Source: Alphaproteobacteria bacterium (GTDB taxonomy: Bacteria; Pseudomonadota; Alphaproteobacteria; Thalassobaculales; Thalassobaculaceae). From it: a stretch of 17,449 nucleotides of DNA. The notes beneath the pieces are model-generated. The model saw nothing but the letters and a program-made list of their open reading frames with translations. It was not told the DNA's origin and did not search any database. The stretch spans positions 1-17,449 of the forward strand of contig JAPKDN010000015.1 of NCBI GenBank assembly GCA_028822575.1. The letters run 5' to 3'. Shown here one piece after another: positions 1-8,065 of the stretch. The first letter of the stretch is position 1, and each line of letters starts with the position of its first letter. Position numbers and translations under genes: made by a program.

Positions 1-10
1 ATGAAAGAAA

Positions 11-87
<77 letters not shown>

Positions 88-140
88 AAGTGGGATTAAT
101 GTTTAACTCCGGTGAGGCTGGCTGGCAAGGTGTTGTTGGG

Positions 141-1202
141 CTATTTGGCCGTTGCCGGCGCGGGGCAAAAGCCCGGGACCGGATTACCACTCAAGAGATC
201 AGGTCGCCGCTCGTGGCCCGAGGGCAAAGGAGTGTCCGGGTTGATCAGCCATGCGGCAATGTCCCCGATTACGACGTCGCCGGCCAAATCCCGGAACAAC
301 ATGTGATAGCCACGCGGATACAACGCTACGCGCCAGCGTCGCCCAACTGTGGGTGCCGGCAGACGGGAAAGCATGAGGCAGGTCGGGCGGCGTGGAACGA
401 TCTCGTCACGTTCGCCGTACAACACCAGTAACGGAAGGCGAAGGGTCCTGGAGGCGTCTAACGCTCGGTCCATCAGATCAACAAGCCCATCCAACGCGTC
501 GATCCGGGTCGCGCGAATGAACCTAGGGTCACGGCTCAGCGCGCGCAACATTTCTATATTGTCAGACGGCGTGATCTTGATGCCCTGGGGCCGAAGCCGG
601 CCGCCTGGCGCCGCCCCGACCGCCACCGCTAGAAGCCTGCGTTGCCAGCTTGCCATGGTGGTTCGACCCCAAACCGCCGGCGCGGACAGCACGGCCCCAT
701 CGATAGTCGGGCGCGCGTCCCCAGCCAACGCCGCCATGATTACCGCCCCCCCCATGCTTTCGCCCAACGCGTGGACAGGAATCATTGGGTGCGCGGCGCG
801 GACCAACCGAACCATCTCGGCCAGATCGCTGCCCATCAGAAGCCCCCCAGCCCACAGGCCTCGTCCCGGCGCGCCACCAAACCCGCGTTGATCATAGGCG
901 TAAAACGCTATGCCCGCGCCGGCGAGTGCGGGACCAAGGTCGTCGAAGGCGCCAGAATGATCGTTGAAGCCATGCAGGGCCACGACCGCCGCCAGGGGCG
1001 GGGTCTGCGGCAACCACCTGACGAGAGGGAGCCTGGCCCCGTCGTGCATAATCGCGTGAGTTTTGGTCAGCCGCGGCGGCTGGTGCGTATTTAAGGGTGA
1101 TTGGACCCTAGGCGCACAGGCCGTAATGGCGAAAGCCAGACCCAGGACCGCCACGACCGCAGCCAATCTCAAGACGTCTAAGACCTTCGATTTGCGCGAC
1201 AT
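141..1202 (-). CDS. Alpha/beta hydrolase lipoprotein (lysophospholipase/monoacylglycerol lipase-like)
   Basis: Predicted serine hydrolase of the PldB/monoglyceride-lipase type (Hydrolase_4 family), probably cleaving ester bonds of lipids; the substrate is unknown. From the chosen start the protein is 353 aa. It has a basic n-region (MSRKSK), a hydrophobic stretch and a lipobox ITAC with the Cys at about residue 29. It is therefore probably a lipoprotein, and Ala at +2 would favour the outer membrane. The oxyanion-side HGF motif is at about residues 77-79. The nucleophile elbow GESMGG has Ser near 149, the acid lies in GERDEIVP (Asp near 266), and the His is in GYHML (near 300). An ATG 33 nt upstream (1235) is open in frame. 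I prefer 1202 because it gives a normal lipoprotein signal, but neither start has a good ribosome binding site. The gene stands alone between the tRNA and the divergent zinc-finger gene. Confidence 0.85.
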   Translation of the reverse strand: MSRKSKVLDVLRLAAVVAVLGLAFAITACAPRVQSPLNTHQPPRLTKTHAIMHDGARLPLVRWLPQTPPLAAVVALHGFNDHSGAFDDLGPALAGAGIAFYAYDQRGFGGAPGRGLWAGGLLMGSDLAEMVRLVRAAHPMIPVHALGESMGGAVIMAALAGDARPTIDGAVLSAPAVWGRTTMASWQRRLLAVAVGAAPGGRLRPQGIKITPSDNIEMLRALSRDPRFIRATRIDALDGLVDLMDRALDASRTLRLPLLVLYGERDEIVPRRPTCLMLSRLPAPTVGRRWRVALYPRGYHMLFRDLAGDVVIGDIAAWLINPDTPLPSGHERRPDLLSGNPVPGFCPAPATAK

Positions 1203-1327
1203 GGGACGCGACCATTCTGACACGTTGAAAATCATGATTTCTGGCGTATCATGAGGTACCTGACGGGTCTACCGAGACGCGTTGGTTGTGGACTCGACCA
1301 TTTTGGAAATTTTGGCGGATACAGGCG

Positions 1328-1510
1328 ATGGCTAAGCCGACGGAAATTATTCAAAGCAGCACGCGCACGGTCGCCTGTGATGGCGGTGACGAGCCGCTTG
1401 GACATCCCCGGGTTTTCCTGACCATTGGAGCCGAGGATGAGATTATGTGCCCGTATTGCTCACGTTTATACCAATATCGGGCGAGCAGTGTGGGCGATGC
1501 CGCCGATTAA
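1328..1510 (+). CDS. CHCC-type zinc-finger protein (NDUFS6-like)
   Basis: A 60-aa protein from ATG 1328 (MAKPTEIIQ...). It carries the zf-CHCC pattern: a Cys in VACDGG, a His in LGHPRVFL and then CPYC, four zinc ligands in the order C-H-C-C. The same fold is found in the mitochondrial complex I subunit NDUFS6 and in the matching small subunit of alphaproteobacterial complex I such as that of Paracoccus. A role in complex I assembly or stability is therefore plausible but inferred. An in-frame ATG at 1286 would add 14 residues (MWTRPFWKFWRIQA) that do not look like the family, so 1328 is preferred. The ribosome binding site is poor (weak AGG just upstream). It is followed 79 nt later by coaBC on the same strand. 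Confidence 0.8.
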   Translation: MAKPTEIIQSSTRTVACDGGDEPLGHPRVFLTIGAEDEIMCPYCSRLYQYRASSVGDAAD

Positions 1511-1589
1511 GTATGCTGCGTCGATCGCGGTCTGTCCTCCGGTCCCGCCCCCATCCAAGGTCCAACATCATCGCCGGAAAGGAGCCGAC

Positions 1590-2792
1590 ATGCTCCGAGG
1601 CAAGCTAATCCTTTTGATCGTCGCCGGTGGCATTGCCGCTTTTAAGAGTCTGGAACTGGTGCGGCGTCTGCGCGCCCAGGGCGCGTTGGTTCGCGCCGTC
1701 TTGACCGAGGCCGGTGCCGAATTCGTCACGCCTTTGAGCCTGCAGGCTTTGACCGAGGATAAGGTCTACCGCGATTTGTTCTCGCTGACCGACGAGTCTG
1801 AGATGGGTCATATCCAACTCTCGCGTGACGCGGATCTATTAGTGGTGGTGCCGGCAACTGCTAATCTGTTGGCCAAGATGCGCGGGGGGATATGCGACGA
1901 TCTCGCCTCAACAGTTTTGCTCGCAACCGATAAGCCTGTACTGGTGGCGCCAGCGATGAATGTTCGGATGTGGCTGCACCCGGCGACGATGGAGAACATG
2001 GCGGTGTTAAGCGGGCGCGGCGTGACGGTGATTGGTCCCACTGAGGGGGACATGGCCTGTGGAGAGTTCGGACCTGGCCGGATGGCGGAACCCGAGGAAA
2101 TAGTAGATGCCATTCAGCGGGTGTTGGGCAAGGCCGGCCCTCTCAGTGGCCGGTCGGCGTTGGTGACGTCCGGTCCAACCCATGAGTCGATCGATCCAGT
2201 TCGCTATATCGCTAATCGTTCTTCCGGCAAACAAGGACACGCGATCGCGACAGCTTTGACGGCGCTTGGCGCGACGACAACTTTGGTCACCGGGCCGACC
2301 CGCCTGGATGACCCCGTTGGCGTGCGCACCTTGCACATCAAATCAGCGTGCCAGATGCTCGAAGCCTGCACGGCGGCACTCCCTGTAGACATCGCTGTTT
2401 GTGCGGCGGCGGTTGCCGACTGGCGAGTGGTGCGCGTGGCGGGGCAAAAACTTAAAAAGGAAAGCAACGCTGGCCCACCGGCTATTGAATTGGCCGAAAA
2501 TCCGGACATTCTTGCGACGCTGGCTGCCGCCGACACCACCCGGCCGGGGTTGGTGGTTGGATTCGCAGCGGAGACCGAAAATGTGGTGGCGCTCGCGACG
2601 GCGAAGCGGACACGCAAGGGCTGCGACTGGATCGTCGCCAATGACGTTAGCCCGGAAACCGGAACTTTCGGTGGTGACGAGAATACGGTTCATCTGGTGA
2701 CCGAAACCGGTTCCGAGGATTGGCCCCGGATGGGCAAGGATGCGGTCGCAGCGCGTCTTGCCGAGCGTATTTCCCAACATTTCACGGACTGA
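1590..2792 (+). CDS. coaBC: Bifunctional phosphopantothenoylcysteine decarboxylase / phosphopantothenate-cysteine ligase
   Basis: A 400-aa bifunctional enzyme that makes 4'-phosphopantetheine from 4'-phosphopantothenate and cysteine (coenzyme A pathway, cytosol). The N-terminal flavoprotein CoaC half (about 1-180) has the active-site His in MGHIQLSR (H74), the substrate-binding PAMN motif (121-124, followed by VRMW), and the flap GDMACGEFGPGRM with catalytic Cys157. The C-terminal CoaB half (about 186-396) has SGPTHESIDPVRYI followed by NRSSGKQG (194-216), the KLKK lysine motif (287-290) and an NDV motif near 351. Length matches the family. The start at 1590 is set by a good ribosome binding site (AAAGGAG, 1578-1584) and the usual N-terminus; the open frame extends 165 nt further upstream but without family-like sequence. 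The dut gene starts 3 nt after its stop, so the two are probably cotranscribed and translationally coupled. Confidence 0.96.
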   Translation: MLRGKLILLIVAGGIAAFKSLELVRRLRAQGALVRAVLTEAGAEFVTPLSLQALTEDKVYRDLFSLTDESEMGHIQLSRDADLLVVVPATANLLAKMRGGICDDLASTVLLATDKPVLVAPAMNVRMWLHPATMENMAVLSGRGVTVIGPTEGDMACGEFGPGRMAEPEEIVDAIQRVLGKAGPLSGRSALVTSGPTHESIDPVRYIANRSSGKQGHAIATALTALGATTTLVTGPTRLDDPVGVRTLHIKSACQMLEACTAALPVDIAVCAAAVADWRVVRVAGQKLKKESNAGPPAIELAENPDILATLAAADTTRPGLVVGFAAETENVVALATAKRTRKGCDWIVANDVSPETGTFGGDENTVHLVTETGSEDWPRMGKDAVAARLAERISQHFTD

Positions 2793-2795
2793 TCG

Positions 2796-3260
2796 ATGTC
2801 GAGAATACCCGTTAAGATCAACCGCCTTCTAAATGCCCAAGGCCTTCCATTACCAGCGTATCAGACGACCGGGAGCGCAGGGATGGATCTGGCGGCCGCG
2901 GTGTTCGAGCCAATCGAGATCGCACCCGGTGCTCGGACCTTTGTGCCTACGGGGTACCGTTTCGCGATACCCAGCGGCTATGAAGCACAGATCCGGCCCC
3001 GATCCGGTTTGGCCCTTAATTACGGCGTAACTGTACTCAACGCGCCGGGCACCGTGGATTCGGATTATCGCGGCGAGGTATCCGTGGTGCTAATCAATCA
3101 TGGCGCCAATCCGTTCATCGTCAACCGGGGCGATCGGATCGCACAAATTGTTTTCGCAGCGGTGCCGCGCGCAGGTCTCACCGAGGTAAACAACCTGGCG
3201 CCCACACCCAGAGGTCCCGGTGCTTATGGCTCCACCGGGACCGGCGCCAACGAAGCCTGA
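2796..3260 (+). CDS. dut: Deoxyuridine 5'-triphosphate nucleotidohydrolase (dUTPase)
   Basis: A 154-aa trimeric-type dUTPase that hydrolyses dUTP to dUMP and pyrophosphate, keeping uracil out of DNA and feeding dTMP synthesis. All five motifs are visible: I SAGMDLAA (27-34), II RPRSGLA (67-73), [13 protein letters not shown] (85-94, catalytic Asp in the first part and uracil-contacting Tyr91), [12 protein letters not shown] (111-120), and [11 protein letters not shown] (139-148). Motif V departs from the usual RGxGGFGSTG: Ala replaces the second Gly and Tyr replaces the Phe that stacks on uracil. The coaBC-dut adjacency, with a 3-nt gap, is common in proteobacteria. The stop is followed by a 47-nt spacer before the next gene. 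Confidence 0.96.
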   Translation: MSRIPVKINRLLNAQGLPLPAYQTTGSAGMDLAAAVFEPIEIAPGARTFVPTGYRFAIPSGYEAQIRPRSGLALNYGVTVLNAPGTVDSDYRGEVSVVLINHGANPFIVNRGDRIAQIVFAAVPRAGLTEVNNLAPTPRGPGAYGSTGTGANEA

Positions 3261-3307
3261 GCAAAGATTAAGGCCTTAGGAACTATAAAAACCCAAGGAA
3301 AAACTCG

Positions 3308-4087
3308 ATGGAACTGACCGACGAACAGTTCGAACGCTATGCCCGCCACCTGATTCTTGAAGAAGTGGGTGACGAAGGGCAGGAGAAACTCTTGGCCGCC
3401 AGGGTACTCTGTGTCGGCGCCGGCGGCCTTGGTTCGCCAATCCTATTATATCTCGCGGCCGCCGGGATCGGCAAGATCGGCATCATTGATGACGACGAGG
3501 TCGATCTCTCGAACCTGCAGCGTCAGATCGTTCACGCCACCACGTCGGTTGGCACGCCAAAAGCAACCTCGGCATCTGAGACCCTCGCGCGGGTCAACCC
3601 GACGATCACTATCGTGCCATACAACGACCGTCTAACCCACCAAAATGTCGGGACACTGTTCGCCGACTACGATCTGATCGTCGATGGAACGGACAATTTC
3701 GAGACCCGATATCTCATCAACGATGCCGCGTATCTGGCTGGAAAGACTGTGGTCTCCGGTGCGCTGCTAAGGTTTGAGGGGCAGTTGACGACGTTTCGCG
3801 GCGGCGTTCCCGGTCACGAGGGCGAGCCGTGTTATCGCTGTTTGTTCCGTGACCCGCCACCATCCAATTCCGTCCCACGCTGCGAGGAAGCCGGTATTCT
3901 TGGCGCAGTCGCCGGAGTAATCGGGACACTCCAAGCGACGGAGGTATTGAAAGAACTGATCGGGTTGGGCGACTCGATGTCCGGACACCTGTTGGTCTTC
4001 GACGCGATGGGGATGACGTTTCGTAAGATACGTTACAAGCAGAGCCCAAGCTGCCCGCTCTGTGGGGATGAGCCTACAATCACATAG
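3308..4087 (+). CDS. moeB: HesA/MoeB/ThiF family adenylyltransferase
   Basis: A 259-aa E1-like enzyme that adenylates the C-terminal glycine of a ubiquitin-fold sulfur carrier (MoaD for molybdopterin, or ThiS for thiamine). The Rossmann ATP site is GAGGLGSP (37-44), followed by DDDEVDLSNLQRQIVH (61-76) with its ATP-contacting Arg72. The Mg/ATP Asp is in DGTDNFETRYL (126-136, D129). Two Cys pairs, CYRC (175-178) and CPLC (249-252), form the structural zinc site. A further Cys at 192 lies in the PRCEEAGILG crossover segment. There is no C-terminal rhodanese domain. It starts at ATG 3308 with AAGGA 8 nt upstream. No moaD, thiS or thiG is present nearby, so MoeB and ThiF roles cannot be separated; many alphaproteobacteria use one such protein for both. 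Confidence 0.9.
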   Translation: MELTDEQFERYARHLILEEVGDEGQEKLLAARVLCVGAGGLGSPILLYLAAAGIGKIGIIDDDEVDLSNLQRQIVHATTSVGTPKATSASETLARVNPTITIVPYNDRLTHQNVGTLFADYDLIVDGTDNFETRYLINDAAYLAGKTVVSGALLRFEGQLTTFRGGVPGHEGEPCYRCLFRDPPPSNSVPRCEEAGILGAVAGVIGTLQATEVLKELIGLGDSMSGHLLVFDAMGMTFRKIRYKQSPSCPLCGDEPTIT

Positions 4088-4369
4088 ATCTCGGCACCGT
4101 AGCGACGCGGCGCAGCCGATAATCGTAATCGTGTCGATCCCTTAACTGCCCTTCAGACGGCTATGATACTCTACAATAGATCAAACTCACTCAGGAACCA
4201 GGGACCAGCATGTCCATCGGAACAAGAGATTGGGCCAATTAATTCTAATCAACGGAAGTGGTGTTACCCGGCCCGATGGGCCAAATTGATTCCGCCCCCA
4301 ATTCCTTACTTTACGAGCGCCTATAAGACGCTTGCTTCTTTTTGAAGCGGGGATGGGAAACGCCAGTTT
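4088..4369. other. Convergent intergenic region with hairpin and imperfect direct repeat
   Basis: A 282-nt gap between two convergent genes. I see no convincing gene: a 60-codon open frame starting at 4163 has no recognisable motif or ribosome binding site. It holds an imperfect 18-nt direct repeat (4228-4245 and 4275-4292, sharing GGGCCAA and a final ATTC). A perfect short hairpin GGCCC-GAT-GGGCC (4270-4282) overlaps the second copy. A GCTTC-TTTTT-GAAGC inverted repeat (4334-4348) lies just beyond the stop of the dehydrogenase gene. Any of these may take part in transcription termination; none has a classic hairpin plus U-tract. Confidence 0.5.
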
Positions 4370-5356
4370 TCAGAACATCGTCTCGATGACCCGGTCCGGC
4401 GGGGTGTGGCCGTCGCTGAAGGTGCGGATGTTGACGATTACCTTCTCACCCATATCGACTCGGCCTTCGAAGGTGGCGGAGCCCATGTGCGGCATCAGGG
4501 TGACGTTATCAAGCTCCAGCAGCTCGGGATTGACCATCGGCTCGTGCTCGAACACATCAAGGCCGGCCCCGGCGATATCACGATTGCGCAGCGCCTTAGC
4601 GAGCGCCGCTTCATCGATGACCTCGCCACGAGATGTGTTGACGATATAGGCATGTGATTGCATCTGTTCAAGACGGCGCCCAGATATCAAATGATAAGTC
4701 GCCGGCGTGTGCGGGCAATTGACCGAGATTATGTCCATGCGTCTTAGCATCTGGTCAAGATTATCCCAATAGGTCGCCTCGAGCTCTCCCTCGACCTCGG
4801 GATGCAGACGCTTGCGGTTGTGATAGTGGATCGACAGACCGAAGCCTCGGGCTCGGCGCGCGACCGCCCGCCCAATTCGGCCCATGCCGACAATGCCCAG
4901 GCGCTTGCCATGAATACGGTGCCCGAGCATCAATGTCGGGCCCCAGCCAGACCAAGTCCCCGACCGCAACAGACGCTCCCCTTCCACCAGGCGGCGGGGA
5001 ACCGCAAGGATCAACGCCATGGTCATGTCGGCGGTATCCTCGGTCAGCACCCTCGGCGTGTTGGTGATGGTGATGCCCCGTTTCTTGGCCGCTTGCAGAT
5101 CAATGTGATCAACGCCAGTCCCGAAGGACGCGATCAGTTTAAGACGGTCGCTCGCAAGCTCCAGGATGCTGGCGTCAATTCGGTCCGTGACGGTGGGTAC
5201 CAAAACGTCGGCCTCGCTTACGGCCGCTCGCAGCGCCTCTTCATTAAATGGCACGTCGGTGAGATTGAGACGGGTATCGAACAGCTCCATCATCCGGGTT
5301 TCTATCGGATCAGGTAACTTTCGCGTAATGATGACCAGCGGTTTTTTCGTCGTCAT
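4370..5356 (-). CDS. D-isomer-specific 2-hydroxyacid dehydrogenase (glyoxylate/hydroxypyruvate reductase type)
   Basis: A 328-aa cytosolic NAD(P)H-dependent dehydrogenase, probably reducing glyoxylate or hydroxypyruvate. The nucleotide-binding motif is GMGRIG (157-162). After the second strand comes HNRKRL (179-184), whose Arg/Lys suggest NADP preference (inference). The catalytic triad is Arg243 (NTSRGEVIDE), Glu272 (GLDVFEHEP) and His290 (MPHMGSAT). The sequence closely resembles the alphaproteobacterial GyaR/glyoxylate reductase group, including the stretches SVNCPHTPATYHL and DMGEKVIVNI. The start at 5356 has a GAGGA ribosome binding site about 9 nt upstream; an upstream in-frame ATG (5419) gives an unlikely extension. 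The gene is divergent from the SH3 protein. A TATACT hexamer on its strand (5475-5480) is a possible -10, but no good -35 is seen. Confidence 0.92.
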   Translation of the reverse strand: MTTKKPLVIITRKLPDPIETRMMELFDTRLNLTDVPFNEEALRAAVSEADVLVPTVTDRIDASILELASDRLKLIASFGTGVDHIDLQAAKKRGITITNTPRVLTEDTADMTMALILAVPRRLVEGERLLRSGTWSGWGPTLMLGHRIHGKRLGIVGMGRIGRAVARRARGFGLSIHYHNRKRLHPEVEGELEATYWDNLDQMLRRMDIISVNCPHTPATYHLISGRRLEQMQSHAYIVNTSRGEVIDEAALAKALRNRDIAGAGLDVFEHEPMVNPELLELDNVTLMPHMGSATFEGRVDMGEKVIVNIRTFSDGHTPPDRVIETMF

Positions 5357-5493
5357 GAGCGGATTTCCTCGCGGGTCTAAGGTGCCTGGAATGCCCATCG
5401 ACGGAAATATCAGCCCCATCCCGGCTTGTCCAGTCGAAGCGAAACATAGGATTTTCGTCGAACAAAAAACACAGAGTATAGCGTGATTTTACC

Positions 5494-5522
5494 TTAAAAT
5501 GTGGGACATCTAGTGGTATACT
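5494..5522 (+). promoter_or_regulatory. Putative extended -10 promoter of the SH3-domain gene
   Basis: An extended -10 element TGGTATACT (5514-5522) lies 24 nt before the ATG of the SH3-domain gene. A TTAAAA hexamer (5494-5499, four of six matches to TTGACA) sits 17 nt upstream. The predicted transcript starts near 5529, giving a very short leader. This is pattern matching only. Confidence 0.5.
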
Positions 5523-5545
5523 GAGAATTCACAAAGAGAATAATC

Positions 5546-6061
5546 ATGCTACGACTGATAAGTCTTTTCTTTTGCCTGCTTGTCCTGTGTCCAGTCTTGT
5601 TTCCAATGGTGCCGGTGGCCCTAGCTGCCACGGTAGGCAAGCAAACCGGGCTACCAGTTCCCCGCTATGTATCGCTGCGTTCCGGTGAAGTGAATGTTCG
5701 CGCCGGGCCCGGTTCGCGCTACCCGATTGAATGGGTGTTCAAACGCCGCAGCCTTCCAGTCGAGGTCGTGGCGGAGTTCGATACCTGGCGCAAGATTCGT
5801 GATTTCGAGGGGACCGAAGGCTGGGTCCATCAAAGCATGCTGTCCGGGCGGCGGATGATTCAGGTCATTGGACAGATTAGAACGCTAAGACGAGACCCCG
5901 GCAGCTCCGCCCCGGCGGTTGCTCGCATGGAACCCGGGGTGCTGGGAAACCTGGAGGATTGCCAGCATAAATGGTGTGAAATTCAGGTGTCTGGCCTGTC
6001 AGGCTGGGTCAGTCGGGCCCACATCTGGGGCGTCGGTGTTAAAGAGGGACTCAGCGAGTAA
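5546..6061 (+). CDS. Secreted bacterial SH3-domain protein
   Basis: A 171-aa exported protein of unknown function. Residues 1-27 form a signal peptide with a long hydrophobic core and a likely cleavage after VALA. Two bacterial SH3-like modules (SH3_4/SH3b type) follow. The first (about 41-100) has the typical VNVRAGPGSRYP and EGWVHQSMLSG motifs. The second (about 107-162) is more divergent, with TLRRDPGS, VARMEPGV and SGWVSRAHIWG. Cys139 and Cys144 (CQHKWC) sit in the second module and could form a periplasmic disulfide. Such modules usually bind peptidoglycan or other cell-wall ligands; there is no attached hydrolase domain. The gene ends 25 nt from the convergent DUF3501 gene. It appears to be monocistronic. 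Confidence 0.85.
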   Translation: MLRLISLFFCLLVLCPVLFPMVPVALAATVGKQTGLPVPRYVSLRSGEVNVRAGPGSRYPIEWVFKRRSLPVEVVAEFDTWRKIRDFEGTEGWVHQSMLSGRRMIQVIGQIRTLRRDPGSSAPAVARMEPGVLGNLEDCQHKWCEIQVSGLSGWVSRAHIWGVGVKEGLSE

Positions 6062-6086
6062 GAACCGAGCGCTTTCCTTTCCAAAT

Positions 6087-6674
6087 CTAATCCAGGTCTT
6101 TGTTCAGCGACGTGCGGACCGCCCCGGACAGGATAGCCATGTGCCCATAGCGCGGATGTTTGATGCCAAGCATGATTTGGTTCTCTTCCCGCTTTAATGC
6201 CGTGGCTTGACTATCATTAAGATTAAAATGGATGAATTGAACCGACGATGCCTTTCCGTCCGCCGTGGTTCGATCCAAGTCGCCTTCAGCGGTTGCGGTA
6301 ATCTCCTCGCCATTGATCGAGAGAACACAGGTTTCCTCGACGCCGCCGAGACTCGAAAGAACAGTTTTACGTCGGTCGGGGTCGTCGATCTCAAACATCA
6401 GTGTCGCGATTAGCTCCCGTCCTTGGGGGATCAGCGGGTTATAAGCGGCGAGTTCGTCGGAGATTTGTTCTTCGCCACCCTTTTCGATGAACAGCATTTC
6501 GTGAATTTGCCACCACATTGTGTCGTGGCTTTCGAAATAGAAAGTGGCGTCCGGGCCAACAGCCACCCGGCGATCTCGCTTGATGGATACCATTTCCGCT
6601 CGTTTGTCGGCCCGAATGGTACGGTAGGCGTCCATGTCAAGGACATCATCTCGGGTGATCTGCTTCTTAGCCAT
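6087..6674 (-). CDS. DUF3501 family protein
   Basis: A 195-aa protein recognised as DUF3501 from its sequence and its place behind a rubrerythrin and a CCG-domain Fe-S protein, a recurring proteobacterial neighbourhood. The N-terminal part has ITRDDVLDMDAYRTIR and KRAEMVSIKRDRRVAVGP. A central segment MWWQIHEMLFIEKG and EELAAYNPLIP-like residues follow, and the C-terminal half is rich in beta strand. No signal peptide, membrane segment or Cys cluster is visible (a single Cys in ETCVLSI), so it is probably a soluble cytosolic protein. No enzymatic function is known. It starts at 6674 with GGAG 8 nt upstream; an in-frame ATG at 6701 lacks support. It is the last gene of the rubrerythrin operon, 53 nt after the Fe-S gene. 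Confidence 0.85.
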   Translation of the reverse strand: MAKKQITRDDVLDMDAYRTIRADKRAEMVSIKRDRRVAVGPDATFYFESHDTMWWQIHEMLFIEKGGEEQISDELAAYNPLIPQGRELIATLMFEIDDPDRRKTVLSSLGGVEETCVLSINGEEITATAEGDLDRTTADGKASSVQFIHFNLNDSQATALKREENQIMLGIKHPRYGHMAILSGAVRTSLNKDLD

Positions 6675-6727
6675 GAGATCCGCTCCACGCGACAGGTTCA
6701 TTTTAGGACAGGCGCCGTTCGCCGGTT

Positions 6728-8065
6728 TTAGTAACCGTAGGCCTTCGCGAAAATTTCTATGGGATGGTCCGCCCGTTTCACGGTCGGCGCCTTACCCTCG
6801 ACACGTTCCATACCCTGCAGGATATGGTCCGCCGCCAGCGGGCATCCGGACGCAATGTAGGCATTCCCAGCTTTGCTAGCTTGGCGCGCGACAGGTTTAC
6901 CAATTTTTATCGCGGTCTCGAAATTCTCTTTCATTATGCCCCAGGAACCGCCGTGACCAGAGCAGCGTTCGATCACCGTCATGTCGATTTTGGGAACATA
7001 GCGCAACATCTCCGCTGATTTTTGGCCAAAATTCTGAGCGCGACTATGGCAAGCAAGATGCAGGGTCACACCACCGTCAAGGGGGCTAAGCCCTTCGGCA
7101 AGACCGTCTGTTTTAGCGAGATTGACAATGTATTCATCAATGTCCTGAGTTGCAGCCGAGAGTGCTTTGACATTCTCATCCTCGGGAACGATAAGCGGCC
7201 ATTCGAATTTCAGCATAAGCGCGCAGGATGGCGTAAGCGCTATCACGGTCCGCCCCTCATCCACCCAGGCCCGAAGTTCCGCGGCGACCTTGATAGCGGT
7301 CTCGGCGACCCGAACAATGTCGCCTTGTTCAAACTGCGGCATGCCACAGCATGACGGATAGACAACCTCCGTATCCACTCCGTTATGCGCCAGAACTTGC
7401 CGCGCCGCCGAACCAATCGCTGGATTGTTATAGTTCACGAAGCACGTAGCGTAGATGATCGCCGCGCGCCCGAATCCCGGGGCCCCCGTATTCACCTTTG
7501 GTACATCGGCTTTTGCGCGGGTCGTGAAATCGTTCGTATTAAATTGTGGCAACCCAGCGTCGCGGTGAACGCCACAGGTCGATTCGAGAATTGGGCGCGT
7601 GAGGGCATTCCCGCGTTTCGACGCCCAGTTCGCAACCGGCGCGACGAAACCAGCGACTTTTCCATTACGATCGGTCTCGGTCAATTGTGCCGCTGCAAAG
7701 GGGATTTCCCCCTTGGCGTTCTGCACCGCGCGATAGCGCAACATCAGGTGAGGGAAATCGAGGTTGAATTCATGCGGTGGCACATAGGGGCACTTGGTCA
7801 TAAAGCACATGTCGCACAATGTGCAGGCGCCGACGACTGGGGTGAAATCAGCGCTATCGACAGTGTCGAGCTCCATCGATTCGGACTCATCAATCAAATC
7901 GAAAAGCTTAGGGAAGCTGTCGCACAAATTGAAGCAGCGCCGGCATCCATGACAAATATCGAAAACTCGGCGGAGCTCTTCATCCAGCTTAGCCTCATTC
8001 AAAAAATCAGCGTCGCGCCAAGCGATAGGGTCCCGCGTTGGAGCTTCGAGACTGCCTTCTTGCAT
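6728..8065 (-). CDS. CCG-domain Fe-S oxidoreductase (heterodisulfide reductase/GlpC-like)
   Basis: A 445-aa predicted electron-transfer protein. The N-terminal half binds two [4Fe-4S] clusters: CHGCRRCFNLC (Cys 38, 41, 44, 48) and CTLCDMCFMTKCP (Cys 81, 84, 87, 92). The C-terminal half has two CCG-type modules. The first is complete with Cys208 and CCGMPQ (239-244), plus Cys281. The second has CHSRAQ (339-344), a degenerate CSGHGGSWG (368-376) where CCG is expected, and SGCPLAAD (407-414). HdrB/HdrD, GlpC and the glycolate oxidase Fe-S subunit share this build. No signal or membrane segment is seen. The start at 8065 has a strong GGGAGGGA ribosome binding site; an upstream ATG at 8098 does not. 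It is probably the redox partner of the upstream rubrerythrin, inferred from gene order. Confidence 0.9.
   Translation of the reverse strand: MQEGSLEAPTRDPIAWRDADFLNEAKLDEELRRVFDICHGCRRCFNLCDSFPKLFDLIDESESMELDTVDSADFTPVVGACTLCDMCFMTKCPYVPPHEFNLDFPHLMLRYRAVQNAKGEIPFAAAQLTETDRNGKVAGFVAPVANWASKRGNALTRPILESTCGVHRDAGLPQFNTNDFTTRAKADVPKVNTGAPGFGRAAIIYATCFVNYNNPAIGSAARQVLAHNGVDTEVVYPSCCGMPQFEQGDIVRVAETAIKVAAELRAWVDEGRTVIALTPSCALMLKFEWPLIVPEDENVKALSAATQDIDEYIVNLAKTDGLAEGLSPLDGGVTLHLACHSRAQNFGQKSAEMLRYVPKIDMTVIERCSGHGGSWGIMKENFETAIKIGKPVARQASKAGNAYIASGCPLAADHILQGMERVEGKAPTVKRADHPIEIFAKAYGY

Noticed and set aside
3269..3278. TAAGGCCTTA palindrome after dut
   Set aside because: A 10-bp palindrome with no loop or T-run; too short to support a terminator or operator.
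4163..4345. 60-codon open frame in the moeB-dehydrogenase gap
   Set aside because: No ribosome binding site, no recognisable motif and atypical composition; the area looks non-coding.
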